From positions 1 through 26,538 of the IMG/VR virus record IMGVR_UViG_3300047322_000219: a stretch of 26,538 nucleotides of DNA; one strand, written 5' to 3'. The translations under genes and the position numbers were made by a program. This stretch comes from a virus. Shown piece after piece: positions 15,615-22,918 of the stretch. The notes below the pieces were generated by a model, which saw only the letters and a list, made by a program, of their open reading frames with translations, was not told the DNA's origin and searched no databases. Each line of letters starts with the position of its first letter. The first letter of the stretch is position 1.

Positions 15615-16022
15615 TCAGGGTCCAACCGCCATCGTCCACGGACCCGCCGCGGAAAACGATCCCGATACCGCGGGGGCGCCTTCCACCGTGCAATCAATGT
15701 CGGCGTCGAGGTAGGCGAGTCCCGACCAATGGAACGCGGTTTCCGTCGAATTCGGAACGAGTTTCAACATGCCGGGGACTTCCGCATCCGTCGCGGCGAA
15801 CAGGATCGGCGACGCGGTCGGATCGGAGTTCCAGAACCCCGACACCGTGCCCGATACGTCCTTCAACCCGGGGACGTAGACTTTGTTGGCATCGCCGAAA
15901 CACGTCACGTCCTGTTTGTTGGTTTTGAACGAGGCTTTCCACTTGTTCAACGACACGACGACGACGGGCGTAACGCCCAACGGGTCGTACAACACTTCCC
16001 CGTACCGCCCTGTTTTGATCAT
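15615..16022 (-). CDS. major tail tube protein
   Basis: A protein of 135 residues in the place of the siphovirus tail tube gene: after the head-tail connectors and tail terminator and before the chaperones. Features that fit the tube fold are alternating strands (TPVVVVSLNKWKASFKTNKQ, CFGDANKVYVPGLKDVSGTVSGF) and a C-terminal strand set (TETAFHWSGLAYLDADIDC, AVSGSFSAAG). The GLKDVSGTVSGFW phrase is common in tube proteins. A GGGAACC motif precedes the ATG, and that ATG overlaps the preceding stop (ATGA). Confidence 0.8.
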   Translation of the reverse strand: MIKTGRYGEVLYDPLGVTPVVVVSLNKWKASFKTNKQDVTCFGDANKVYVPGLKDVSGTVSGFWNSDPTASPILFAATDAEVPGMLKLVPNSTETAFHWSGLAYLDADIDCTVEGAPAVSGSFSAAGPWTMAVGP

Positions 16023-16504
16023 GATCGGTTCCCTTTCCTACCCGATGCGCCCGTCGGCGCGAACCCTACGTGATAGACGCCGCCCCGGTGATACCAACGC
16101 AACGACTGATTTTCCCCGTCCACTTCGGGATAGTTGATGACTTCGGTTCGATACGTCGTCATCCATTCGTACCCCGCGACGACGAACGGTTGATCTTCTA
16201 AGACCTGATCGATGCGATACGCCGCCGCGCGCATGTCGTCGATCGCGGGCAACCGCGCGTCGAGTCCAACTGCCTTGACGATGTAGTCCCCGTATTCGAT
16301 CGCGCGCCGACCGAATTCCGCGACGTCGTGCGACCCGCGCAGGGCGACCGTGACGTAGCGGGTTGCCCCCTTCGCGGCGAGTTCGTAATAGACGCCGTTG
16401 GGCATCAACGCCAGGAGTTCGGCATCCGACCCCAATAGCGCGATCAATCCGTTGATGATCAACGACGAATCGGACACGGTCGGCGCGGCGCGCAGTGTCG
16501 GCAT
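16019..16504 (-). CDS. tail terminator / tail completion protein
   Basis: A protein of 161 residues. The order helix (LIINGLIALLGSDAELLALMP), strand (NGVYYELAAKGATRYVTVAL), then YGDYIVKAVGLDAR and a long helix (AIDDMRAAAYRIDQVLED) is typical of the tail terminator family (HK97 gp10- or lambda U-like position). It would cap the tail tube and join it to the head connector. The charged tail (ASGRKGNRS) is unassigned. Start and stop are both coupled: TAATG with the preceding gene and ATGA with the tail tube gene. Confidence 0.7.
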   Translation of the reverse strand: MPTLRAAPTVSDSSLIINGLIALLGSDAELLALMPNGVYYELAAKGATRYVTVALRGSHDVAEFGRRAIEYGDYIVKAVGLDARLPAIDDMRAAAYRIDQVLEDQPFVVAGYEWMTTYRTEVINYPEVDGENQSLRWYHRGGVYHVGFAPTGASGRKGNRS

Positions 16505-16959
16505 TAGTCGCCGCCCCCCGACACGTCGAGTCCCGCCCGCGTCAACAGGTCGACGAAATCCCCGTCCATGTCGCGCCGTTCCCGGATGAGTTCCGGTAGG
16601 AACCCGCGGTCGGGCGGCGCGGCGGGCATTTGCCCGCGGTTGGCGCCGTTGAATGACCGCGCGCCCGCCGTCCCGAATTCGTAGAGTTTCGCGTGATAGG
16701 CGCGCGACTGCACTTCGACGCCCGCGTAAAACCGCCCCGTGCCCGACAGGGTCCGCGTGCGAACGCCCGCGCGCAGGTTGCCCCCTTCATGGGTTTTCGT
16801 CGAGGGACCGACCGGATACCCCATTTGAATATTCGCGGCGGCGCGATCGCCGTGCGACAACACGATCGTTTTTGCCTCGCCCGTCAGGTCGTCGGGCAAA
16901 TTCCGCAACGCGGCGCGGAGTTCGTCCAACCCGGCAAACGACAGGCGTACTTCACTCAT
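16504..16959 (-). CDS. HK97 gp10-like head-tail joining protein
   Basis: A protein of 151 residues resembling the HK97 gp10 family: LSFAGLDELRAALRNLPDDL near the start, then a helix with AKTIVLSHGDRAAANIQ, P-x-GPSTKTHEGGNLRAGV near residue 50-66, and a segment AYHAKLYEFGTA that closes the fold. The GNLR and YEFGT motifs are the best-known marks of the family. It contributes to the head-tail junction. A longer reading upstream in this frame exists but the ATG at 16959 with its ATGA overlap to the preceding stop is the natural start. Confidence 0.8.
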   Translation of the reverse strand: MSEVRLSFAGLDELRAALRNLPDDLTGEAKTIVLSHGDRAAANIQMGYPVGPSTKTHEGGNLRAGVRTRTLSGTGRFYAGVEVQSRAYHAKLYEFGTAGARSFNGANRGQMPAAPPDRGFLPELIRERRDMDGDFVDLLTRAGLDVSGGGD

Positions 16960-17318
16960 GTCGGCGCCACTTCTGAACAGCCGACGATCAATTCCACATG
17001 GCGGCGCCGATGATCGTCGACCGCGACGACGAACAACGCGTGCCCGTCCTGATCGATCAACCGCGACGCCGTCGTGATGTCGGGGCGATACGGACCCGTG
17101 ACCATGACGGAGACTTGCGTCAGGACGCCCGACGACTTCGTCCGTTCCTGATCGCCCGACGCGGCGGGCATGATGTCGACAAACCAATCCGGCGGCGTCG
17201 CGTTGATCCAGGGGTCGACCGCGGGATACCCGTCGACGACGCGCGGCGGCGGCGGGTTCTGGACCGTGACGCGATGATAGACACGGCGTCCACTGGCGAT
17301 CGGGGATCGGTTCAGCAT
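16956..17318 (-). CDS. head-tail adaptor / head closure protein
   Basis: A protein of 120 residues. The layout SGRRVYHRVTVQNPPPP, then a Pro-rich WINATPPDWFVDIMPA and strands TQVSVMVTGPYRPDITTASR and ALFVVAVDDHRRRHVELIVGC, fits the small beta-barrel head closure or adaptor proteins related to SPP1 gp16. The family seals the connector after DNA packaging. The ATG lies 4 bases after the preceding stop. Confidence 0.7.
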   Translation of the reverse strand: MLNRSPIASGRRVYHRVTVQNPPPPRVVDGYPAVDPWINATPPDWFVDIMPAASGDQERTKSSGVLTQVSVMVTGPYRPDITTASRLIDQDGHALFVVAVDDHRRRHVELIVGCSEVAPT

Positions 17319-17322
17319 CGCA

Positions 17323-17685
17323 TCACGCCAGGGCGGGATCCCGTTTCCGCCGCAACAGGTTGGTAATCGTCGGCGACAGTTGCGAAATATCTAGATCGTG
17401 TTCCGGTCCTTCCTTGAATTGGTCGTCGCCGCGGAACCGCCACAATTCCGCAAATTCCAACAAAATCGCCGCCTGGATCACGGGGTCGATCGACGGCGGG
17501 TCGCCGGGATAGATCAACGGGTTGACGACAGGCGGTCCCCCCTTGATGTAGTCCAGGATGATCGCTTCCGCCTGATCTAATTTCAGTTGCAAATCCGCTT
17601 GGCGCGGGTCGGGCGGATCGGTGTCGATCACGATCGGCAACTGCACATGCGCGATCGCCTGTTGAATCGTCACGTAGGTTGCCAT
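17323..17685 (-). CDS. head-tail connector protein
   Basis: A protein of 120 residues with a helical fold expected of HK97 gp6-like connectors: TIQQAIAHVQLPI, then ADLQLKLDQAEAIILDYIKG (two helices), SIDPVIQAAILLEFAELWRF and a C-terminal LSPTITNLLRRKRDPALA. The LLRRxRDPxLA ending is a common mark of this family. It forms the ring just below the portal. The start shares a base with the preceding stop (TAATG). Confidence 0.85.
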   Translation of the reverse strand: MATYVTIQQAIAHVQLPIVIDTDPPDPRQADLQLKLDQAEAIILDYIKGGPPVVNPLIYPGDPPSIDPVIQAAILLEFAELWRFRGDDQFKEGPEHDLDISQLSPTITNLLRRKRDPALA

Positions 17686-18416
17686 TAGCGCGCCCGCCGT
17701 GCGTCATACACTTGTTCCCAATCGCGCCCAGGCGGTCCCGACGGACCCGTCGCGCCGTCCTTCCCCGGGTTCCCCCGTTTGACGATCAGGGACCACGCCG
17801 CCCCCGTCCCGGGTTTCGCCGTCGTCGTCGGCGCGTCGCAATGCCACATGGACCCGTCCCACGTCACGACGGACCCGCGCGTATAGATTGCCCCGGACGT
17901 CCAGACCTTCCGGTACCGCATGATCGGGAACGTCACGGGGAACACTTTCACCCGGTCGCCCTGGGCGAACCGTAGGGCGATTGTCCCCTCGCCGTCGTCG
18001 TCGACCGCCAGGGCGTCGAACCCCAACCCGTCGGCGCCGTCCTTCCCGGGGGCGCCGTCGGCGCCGTGTGCCCCAGGCACGCCGGGAACGGGCGGGCGGG
18101 ACTCTAACGCCGCGATCCGTTCCCGTGTCGCGCCCAGGGCGTCAGGGACGGTCGCCAACGCCCCGACACGCGTGTCCAGGATGGCGACCCGTTCCAGGAT
18201 CGGGGCGATGACGCGGGCGACGATCCCGGGGATGTCGCGGGCGTCGAGTTCGACGACGCGATCGTGGTCGACCGCGGCGGCGGCGGCGACGTCCTGGACG
18301 CGCCCGCCGACGGTCGACAACGCGGTTTCGATCGCGTCCAACCGTTTCGCCAGGGGCGCGATCGCCCGGTCGACGGCGTCCAACATCGCGGCGGCGACGA
18401 CGTCCACGTCGATCAC
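17685..18416 (-). CDS. collagen-like protein with carbohydrate-binding-like module
   Basis: A protein of about 243 residues. A coiled-coil N-terminus (AIAPLAKRLDAIETAL and similar) is followed by a Gly-X-Y run near 108-130 (GVPGAHGADGAPGKDGADG), then a compact module with VWTSGAIYTRGSVVTWDG and a W near its end, which resembles chitin-binding or CBM5/12-type folds, and a second Gly-X-Y run (GNPGKDGATGPSGPPG). I know this plan from other prophages, where it lies just after the portal gene. A trimeric decoration or fibre attached near the head-tail junction is plausible. I chose the GTG at 18416, which forms a GTGA overlap with the portal stop; GTG 18425 is an alternative. Confidence 0.75.
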   Translation of the reverse strand: MIDVDVVAAAMLDAVDRAIAPLAKRLDAIETALSTVGGRVQDVAAAAAVDHDRVVELDARDIPGIVARVIAPILERVAILDTRVGALATVPDALGATRERIAALESRPPVPGVPGAHGADGAPGKDGADGLGFDALAVDDDGEGTIALRFAQGDRVKVFPVTFPIMRYRKVWTSGAIYTRGSVVTWDGSMWHCDAPTTTAKPGTGAAWSLIVKRGNPGKDGATGPSGPPGRDWEQVYDARRAR

Positions 18417-19852
18417 GCCGCCCACCGTCGCCGCGCGCCCCGCGCAATCGCCGCCGCGATCCCGTGCGTCAGATTCGGATCCGGGGCGGGATCCTGAACC
18501 GTCCCAGGCGGCGGGACCGCGGCGGGCGGCGGCGCGGGTTTTTTGGCGAACGGATCCCCGGCATCGCGTTTCGCCAGGGCGTCAAGGGAGTAATACTGTT
18601 GTTGCACCATCGGCGAGTCGCCCCCCTTCGCGGGTCCGACGCCGAAATACTTTTGCCGTGCCTCGTTCGGCGACAACGTCCCCGCCGCCTTTGCCGCCGC
18701 CTCACTCCGCGTCTTCGTATCCATCCAGATCAGATCGTCAATATCGAATTCGGTCCCGTACTGGATCGTCCCCTGGGCGCCCGTGATCGGGTTCAGGATC
18801 CCCAACCCGTCGTCCAACGACGTTTCTAACGCCGTGATCAACGACTGCAAACATTGCGAGTAGTACAACTGGACGAGGGGTTCGACGTTGGCGTACGGGG
18901 GCGGCGACCCGATCCCGATCATGTAGGGGGCAACGTGGAAACACGCGCACACGTTATCCGCCGTCCACTTCAATTGGTCGATCAACTGCGCGTCGACCGC
19001 CGACATGGACATTTGTTCGTATTTGAGTCCGTCGCCCAGGACGGCGACTTTCCCGACGTTGGCGCCCGTGAAATTCGCGTCCCAATACGCTTTCAGTTTT
19101 TGCGCGGTCGCATCGGAAATCGCGCCCGGGGCCAGTAACAACCCGCCGGGATGCGACCCGTTGGCGAACAACTGCGTCGAGTTCCCCTGAATCTTGAGTC
19201 CCTGATACGCCGCGAGTCCGCACGCGTAGATCGGCGACACGCCGACCAACGGGTGATACATGGGGACCATCAAGTCGTGAATGATTTCCGACGCCGGTAC
19301 CCACACGGGTTCGGGGAGTTCGGCGAGGTAGTCGGTTTGTAATTGGTAGTAGACCGATCCGTCGGGCGTAATCGCGGGCCACACGCGTAACGGGTTCAGG
19401 ACGTGCATTTCCTGGACGACGCCGCGCCCGTCGCGCACTTTCAGAACGTACGCGTTGCCCCAAATGAGTTTTGTGATCACCCACGATTCGATTAATTTTT
19501 GCCTCGTCTGATACGCGTTCGGTTTGCGAAGGACGGGGGAAAATGCCGGGGAGTCGGTCGGCGTCCAAATGCCGTCGTCGTCTTCCTGCACTAACCGCAA
19601 CGTCAATTTGCCGATGTCGGACGCGATCAACGTCGCGCACGCGTACACGGCGAAATAGGACAGGACGGAATCGGCGCGTTGTAGGACGTTCTGTTGCCAC
19701 GCGCCCGCGAACGATTCGCGGATCACGGGCCACCAATAGCCCGCCCATCCGTAGCCCGTGCGCCCGATGGCTTGCGCGCCATCGGGCGGCGGGACGTTAT
19801 CGACGCGCGGCGCGGGCCATGCGCGCGAAATGTTCAGACCGAATACCCGCAC
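18413..19852 (-). CDS. HK97-family phage portal protein
   Basis: A protein of 479 residues, the usual length. It contains SYFAVYACATLIASDIGKL (about 65-85), WGNAYVLKVRDGRG, LNPLRVWPAITPDG, a clip or wing section with VPASEIIHDLMVP (about 185-197) and the stem region with GLKYEQMSMSAVDAQLIDQL and ACFHVAPYMIG, which are standard landmarks of the HK97 portal family. The C-terminal 60 residues are Pro- and Lys-rich and look disordered. The portal forms the dodecameric DNA channel and docks the terminase. It starts at GTG 19852; no ATG is in frame nearby and no strong ribosome site is seen. Confidence 0.93.
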   Translation of the reverse strand: MRVFGLNISRAWPAPRVDNVPPPDGAQAIGRTGYGWAGYWWPVIRESFAGAWQQNVLQRADSVLSYFAVYACATLIASDIGKLTLRLVQEDDDGIWTPTDSPAFSPVLRKPNAYQTRQKLIESWVITKLIWGNAYVLKVRDGRGVVQEMHVLNPLRVWPAITPDGSVYYQLQTDYLAELPEPVWVPASEIIHDLMVPMYHPLVGVSPIYACGLAAYQGLKIQGNSTQLFANGSHPGGLLLAPGAISDATAQKLKAYWDANFTGANVGKVAVLGDGLKYEQMSMSAVDAQLIDQLKWTADNVCACFHVAPYMIGIGSPPPYANVEPLVQLYYSQCLQSLITALETSLDDGLGILNPITGAQGTIQYGTEFDIDDLIWMDTKTRSEAAAKAAGTLSPNEARQKYFGVGPAKGGDSPMVQQQYYSLDALAKRDAGDPFAKKPAPPPAAVPPPGTVQDPAPDPNLTHGIAAAIARGARRRWAA

Positions 19853-19859
19853 GGCGGCG

Positions 19860-20171
19860 TTACCGATGATGCGGATCGACGTGCGGGCGCCCTGGCGTGT
19901 CGGGGAGTCCCCCGCCGAGATGCGGCGGGCGCGGGTTGATCGTCGGCGGGCGCCCGCGGCGGCGCCGGGTCGGGTCGGTCGGTTCGATCGGCGGTTCGGC
20001 GGCGCCGACGATACGGACGTGCCCGATGCCGACCAACGTGTTCAGCATCAACGGATCGTCGACCGTCCATTGATCCCCGGGCAAATACACGTCGCCGGTT
20101 TCGTAGTTCGTCGAGTAGACCAACGCTTCTACTAAGGCGGCGGGCGTTGGCGGCGGCAGGGGTTCAGACAT
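19860..20171 (-). CDS. small hypothetical protein with AT-hook-like tail
   Basis: A protein of 103 residues between the capsid and portal genes. The N-terminal half has helix LPPPTPAALVEALVYS and strands (YETGDVYLPGDQWTV, GHVRIVGAAEP). The C-terminal half is Pro/Arg-rich with RRRRGRPPT, an AT-hook-like core, then PRPPHLGGG. I do not recognise the family. The ATG at 20171 is a little downstream of a hairpin and may be read at lower level than the capsid. A DNA- or scaffold-associated role is a guess. Confidence 0.55.
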   Translation of the reverse strand: MSEPLPPPTPAALVEALVYSTNYETGDVYLPGDQWTVDDPLMLNTLVGIGHVRIVGAAEPPIEPTDPTRRRRGRPPTINPRPPHLGGGLPDTPGRPHVDPHHR

Positions 20172-20206
20172 GGCGTTGTATTCCTATCGGGTGAAAACGG
20201 ATGACG

Positions 20207-20234
20207 CCCAAAGTCCGGTATCCCGGACCCTGGG
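20207..20234. terminator. hairpin after the capsid gene
   Basis: CCCA/TGGG and GTCCGG/CCGGAC form a 10-bp stem interrupted by a 2-by-2 mismatch with a 4-base loop. It lies in the 90-base gap between the capsid stop and the next gene. The minus-strand copy has only a late, short T-run (CGTTTT), so partial attenuation or mRNA-end protection for the abundant capsid message is more likely than full termination. Confidence 0.45.
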
Positions 20235-20261
20235 CGCGAACGTCGCGTCGTCGTTTAATAC

Positions 20262-22169
20262 CTACGCGGCGTACGTCTGAACGGTGAACTGGACGGACCC
20301 CGGGCGGGCGCGTTTCCAGTTGATGATTCGGTCGGCGCGGAGTCCGACCAAATTGTTTTGCCACAGGGACGTCATCACGACGGTTGCGTCGGCGGGGTTC
20401 ATCGGCGCGGAGTCCATTTGTACGGACGCCTCGCGCGATACGTCGATTTCGATCCCGCCTTCGTCGGCGATCAAAATCCCTTCGCCGTTGATTAGCACGA
20501 CGTTGTTTCCCAACGCTTGCGACGCGATTGCCTTGTACCCCAGGATCGATCCGCCCAGGGGCGACATCAACGGGAACAACGGTTGCCCCAACGGGTTCAA
20601 CGCCGACGTCAACGCCAGGGCGTTGGTTTCCGACATCAACAACGTCGCTTGCGCGGTCGACATGTTCAACGCCAACATCGCCGCCGCCATTGCTTGAATG
20701 TCGGTTCGGGCGTTGGCGGGCGTCGTCCCCGCCGACGTGATCGGCGTGACGCCGTTGGTCACGGATCCGGGCGACACGTTCGCGATCGCCGCCTTCGTCG
20801 GATCGGTAAATTCGACGTCCAGGAACGACGCGATCCCCTTCATCATGTCGTTACGGATGACGTCTTCCGCCGACGGCGTCGACGTGCGGGCGAGTTCCTC
20901 TGAGATGACGATGATCCCCGCGCACTTCGCGATCGTTAGCGTCGTCGCGCTAAATGCGAGTTTCCCGACAGGCTTTGGGGCGCCCTGCCCGACCCACTGA
21001 TACGTGCCGCCGCCCGTCTGTTGCGCGACGGAAATATTGAACGGCACATGACGCATTCCGGGGATCTTCGACAACACGACTTGCGCGCGAAGGAGTTCTA
21101 GGAATTCCGACGCCAGGGGCACGATCGGCGCCAACGGTCCCGCCCAACCGACGTCGGACGTCGTCCCGATCGCGGTCGCCGCCTTCAACGCGAGTTCCAC
21201 TTCGGGGCACGAATCCCGCCACTGTTTCGCAATTTCGATCGCTTCCATCCGGTTCCCGCGCGCCATGATCATCGCGCGCACATAGCGCACGAACGCGGTT
21301 GCGGGCGGCAGGTTCGACTTGACCGTGATTACGCGACCCGCGGCGGGCGGCGGCGTCGCGGCGCCGCGTTGCGTTGCCGCCAGATCCCCGGGCGTCGCGC
21401 CGACGGGCGCGGCGGCGGCGAGGTTTGCCGCCGACATCGCGTTGAGTCGAACAAGATGCTGATCGATCCCTTTCAGGTCGGTCGCGAGTCCGTCGTATTC
21501 GTCGGCCTGGGCGGGGTCCAACGTGACGCCGCCATCGTTTGCTGCCGTCATGAGTTCGGTTTGGCGCGCGACCTTCGCGGCGCGCGTCGCTTCCCAGGTT
21601 TTGATTTGTTCGCCGATCTTGTTCATGGGGGACGCGTCCTTCAGGGCGCGTACAACGGGAATCCCTGTAACGCCAGGGGTATGACGGGCGCCCAACGCGG
21701 CGCGGTCCAACGCTTTGATCGTGTCGATCGTCGCCGACGCGTTCGCCGGAATCGTGACCAACGACAGTTCCAGGACTTCCGATTTCATAAACCGGAACGC
21801 TTGCGCGTCCTTCATCCAGGTTTCCTCGATCGACCGGAACCCGATCGATACCGCCGCCATGAGTCCCGCTTTGATCGACTGCCATGCCTCATCGATCCGA
21901 TCCTTCAACGTGCCCGGGTCGTCAACGACGGGTAACGTCGCTTCAAAATCGAGTCCGTCGGCGGTCGGCGGGAAAAACCGGACGGACCCGACGGGTTTGG
22001 TCGCGTCGTGGTACAGCAACAGGGGCACGGGGTTTTTGAAACTGATGCCCAGGGGTTCGACGATGTCGCCCAGGCGGTCGGGTTCGGGCGTCGACGCCGT
22101 GCCGGAAATCACCCGCGTAACCGGGTCGGCGGATTTCACCCGGAGAACCGAATACGCGCGTTTCAACAT
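20262..22169 (-). CDS. prohead protease fused to HK97-type major capsid protein
   Basis: A protein of 635 residues containing two proteins normally made separately. Residues about 1-160 are a U35-type prohead protease: the His motif LLLYHDATKPVGSV (His54), the Ser motif AAVSIGF (Ser108) and LELSLVTIPANA with Glu134. Residues about 182-280 are a helical scaffold or delta region (NKIGEQIKTWEATRAA, GLATDLKGIDQHLVRL). From about 285 the HK97 coat fold begins (TAFVRYVRAM), with VPFNISVAQQTGGG, SEELARTS, E-loop-like and P-domain strands, and LGYKAIASQAL through RADRIINWK. The protease would cut the scaffold from the coat during maturation. An ATG at 21626 (residue 182) could also start the scaffold-coat part alone. 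Confidence 0.93.
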   Translation of the reverse strand: MLKRAYSVLRVKSADPVTRVISGTASTPEPDRLGDIVEPLGISFKNPVPLLLYHDATKPVGSVRFFPPTADGLDFEATLPVVDDPGTLKDRIDEAWQSIKAGLMAAVSIGFRSIEETWMKDAQAFRFMKSEVLELSLVTIPANASATIDTIKALDRAALGARHTPGVTGIPVVRALKDASPMNKIGEQIKTWEATRAAKVARQTELMTAANDGGVTLDPAQADEYDGLATDLKGIDQHLVRLNAMSAANLAAAAPVGATPGDLAATQRGAATPPPAAGRVITVKSNLPPATAFVRYVRAMIMARGNRMEAIEIAKQWRDSCPEVELALKAATAIGTTSDVGWAGPLAPIVPLASEFLELLRAQVVLSKIPGMRHVPFNISVAQQTGGGTYQWVGQGAPKPVGKLAFSATTLTIAKCAGIIVISEELARTSTPSAEDVIRNDMMKGIASFLDVEFTDPTKAAIANVSPGSVTNGVTPITSAGTTPANARTDIQAMAAAMLALNMSTAQATLLMSETNALALTSALNPLGQPLFPLMSPLGGSILGYKAIASQALGNNVVLINGEGILIADEGGIEIDVSREASVQMDSAPMNPADATVVMTSLWQNNLVGLRADRIINWKRARPGSVQFTVQTYAA

Positions 22170-22195
22170 GTCGGGATAGTGTGCGCCTACCCGAA

Positions 22196-22215
22196 ACTTC
22201 TGTACGTACAGAAGT
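22196..22215. promoter_or_regulatory. perfect 20-bp palindrome in the divergent control region
   Basis: ACTTCTGTACGTACAGAAGT reads identically on both strands with no spacer. It sits 27 bases upstream of the protease-capsid ATG and 38 bases upstream of the opposing promoter's -35. A loop-free palindrome is a poor hairpin and fits a dimeric repressor or activator operator. The half site CTGTAC is not a recognised LexA box because the spacing is too short. Confidence 0.6.
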
Positions 22216-22225
22216 CCCTTTGTAT

Positions 22226-22272
22226 CCTAGGGTTTAGGGGCGACCCTATGGTTTGACAGAACCCTAGGGTTT
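22226..22272. repeat. three operator-like copies over the cassette promoter
   Basis: CCTAGGGTTT at 22226-22235, CCTATGGTTT at 22245-22254 and CCTAGGGTTT at 22263-22272 are spaced by 19 and 18 bases. The third is inside the palindrome AACCCTAGGGTT (22260-22271) and fills the spacer between -35 and -10; the second runs into the -35. A protein bound there would cover the promoter. The same motif occurs at 1784-1818. Confidence 0.7.
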
Positions 22273-22281
22273 CTGTATAAT
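22253..22281 (+). promoter_or_regulatory. perfect consensus sigma70 promoter for the opposed cassette
   Basis: TTGACA at 22253-22258, a 17-base spacer and TATAAT at 22276-22281 match the sigma70 consensus exactly. The -10 ends 7 bases before the ATG at 22289, so transcription should begin at the start codon or one base before it, and there is no ribosome site. The overlapping operator-like repeats imply tight control of a very strong promoter. Confidence 0.85.
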
Positions 22282-22288
22282 CAATGGC

Positions 22289-22654
22289 ATGAACAACATC
22301 ACGTCGTTAGTCGAATTGAACGCCGCCCACCCGCCCACGTTCCGTGAGTGGATGGGATGGACACTACGCCGCGAATACGCCGTCGGGCGCGCGGGTCGTC
22401 AGAATGCGCGCCGCGGGACCATGGGCGCGAAATCGCATTTGCTTATGGTCGAAGTGATCGTGTCGGTCGGCGATGATGCGAAGTACGCGGATCGCGTCGG
22501 CGAATTGCATCGCGTGCGCGGTTGCACGTCGTCGAACGGACAATTTACCGGAACCGTCGTCAAGGGGGCGGAACTGGCGGGCATTACGTGCAAGCGTTGC
22601 CTATCGAAACTCGCGGAACTGGCGGCGGTTCGCCGCGCCCAGGGGGTTGCGTAA
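22289..22654 (+). CDS. hypothetical protein, first gene of the opposed cassette
   Basis: A protein of 121 residues that I do not recognise as a whole. It opens with NITSLVELNAAHPPTFREW, has a basic middle (GRQNARRGTMGAKS), a strand pair (HLLMVEVIVSVGDDAK), and ends with HRVRGC, a later GITCKRC and a helix LSKLAELAAVRRA. An H-x4-C plus CxxC layout of this type recurs in small phage proteins and may hold one zinc ion. It is probably translated from a leaderless mRNA. The stop shares a base with the next start (TAATG). Regulation by the shared operator motif is likely. Confidence 0.75.
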   Translation: MNNITSLVELNAAHPPTFREWMGWTLRREYAVGRAGRQNARRGTMGAKSHLLMVEVIVSVGDDAKYADRVGELHRVRGCTSSNGQFTGTVVKGAELAGITCKRCLSKLAELAAVRRAQGVA

Positions 22655-22918
22655 TGCCCGCGACGACAAACCGGGATGCGGAATTGATCCGCATCCCGCG
22701 GCGGTTCATCCAGGATTCTAGCGACCGCGGATACATCGTCCCCGACGTCGTGCGCGCGACGTCGCGCCACTTCTGGATCCTGCGTCACGATCCCGCCATG
22801 GCGGAACTGATCGGCGACGCGCGGTTTCTACTCCGACCGCGGCGCCCAGGATCACGACTTCGGCGCCCGCGCGCTACTCCGCGCGTTGGCGTCCCAGGGG
22901 GTCGACGATGCCCGCTAG
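22654..22918 (+). CDS. frameshifted conserved phage protein
   Basis: The first 58 residues read IRIPRRFIQDSSDRGYIVP, then RHFWILRHDPAMAELIGDARF in one frame. In that frame the protein then turns into an Arg-rich shadow up to 23076. Moving forward one base at CGG-TTT-CTA (22822-22830) continues as YSDRGAQDHDFGARALLRAL and ends at TAG 22916, giving 87 residues. This matches a phage family I know in which DARYYAD-like sequence is followed by an ARALLRAL helix, so the break is real relative to the family. It may be +1 recoding, a mutation or an assembly error. It overlaps the next gene by 11 bases. Confidence 0.65.

Noticed and set aside
20950-21885. A 311-codon minus-strand frame within the protease-capsid gene
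   Set aside because: It is an Arg-rich frame with no domain features, overlapped by the well-supported capsid frame.
22196-22215. LexA box
   Set aside because: CTGT and ACAG are present but separated by only four bases, shorter than the enterobacterial box; no other SOS feature is seen.
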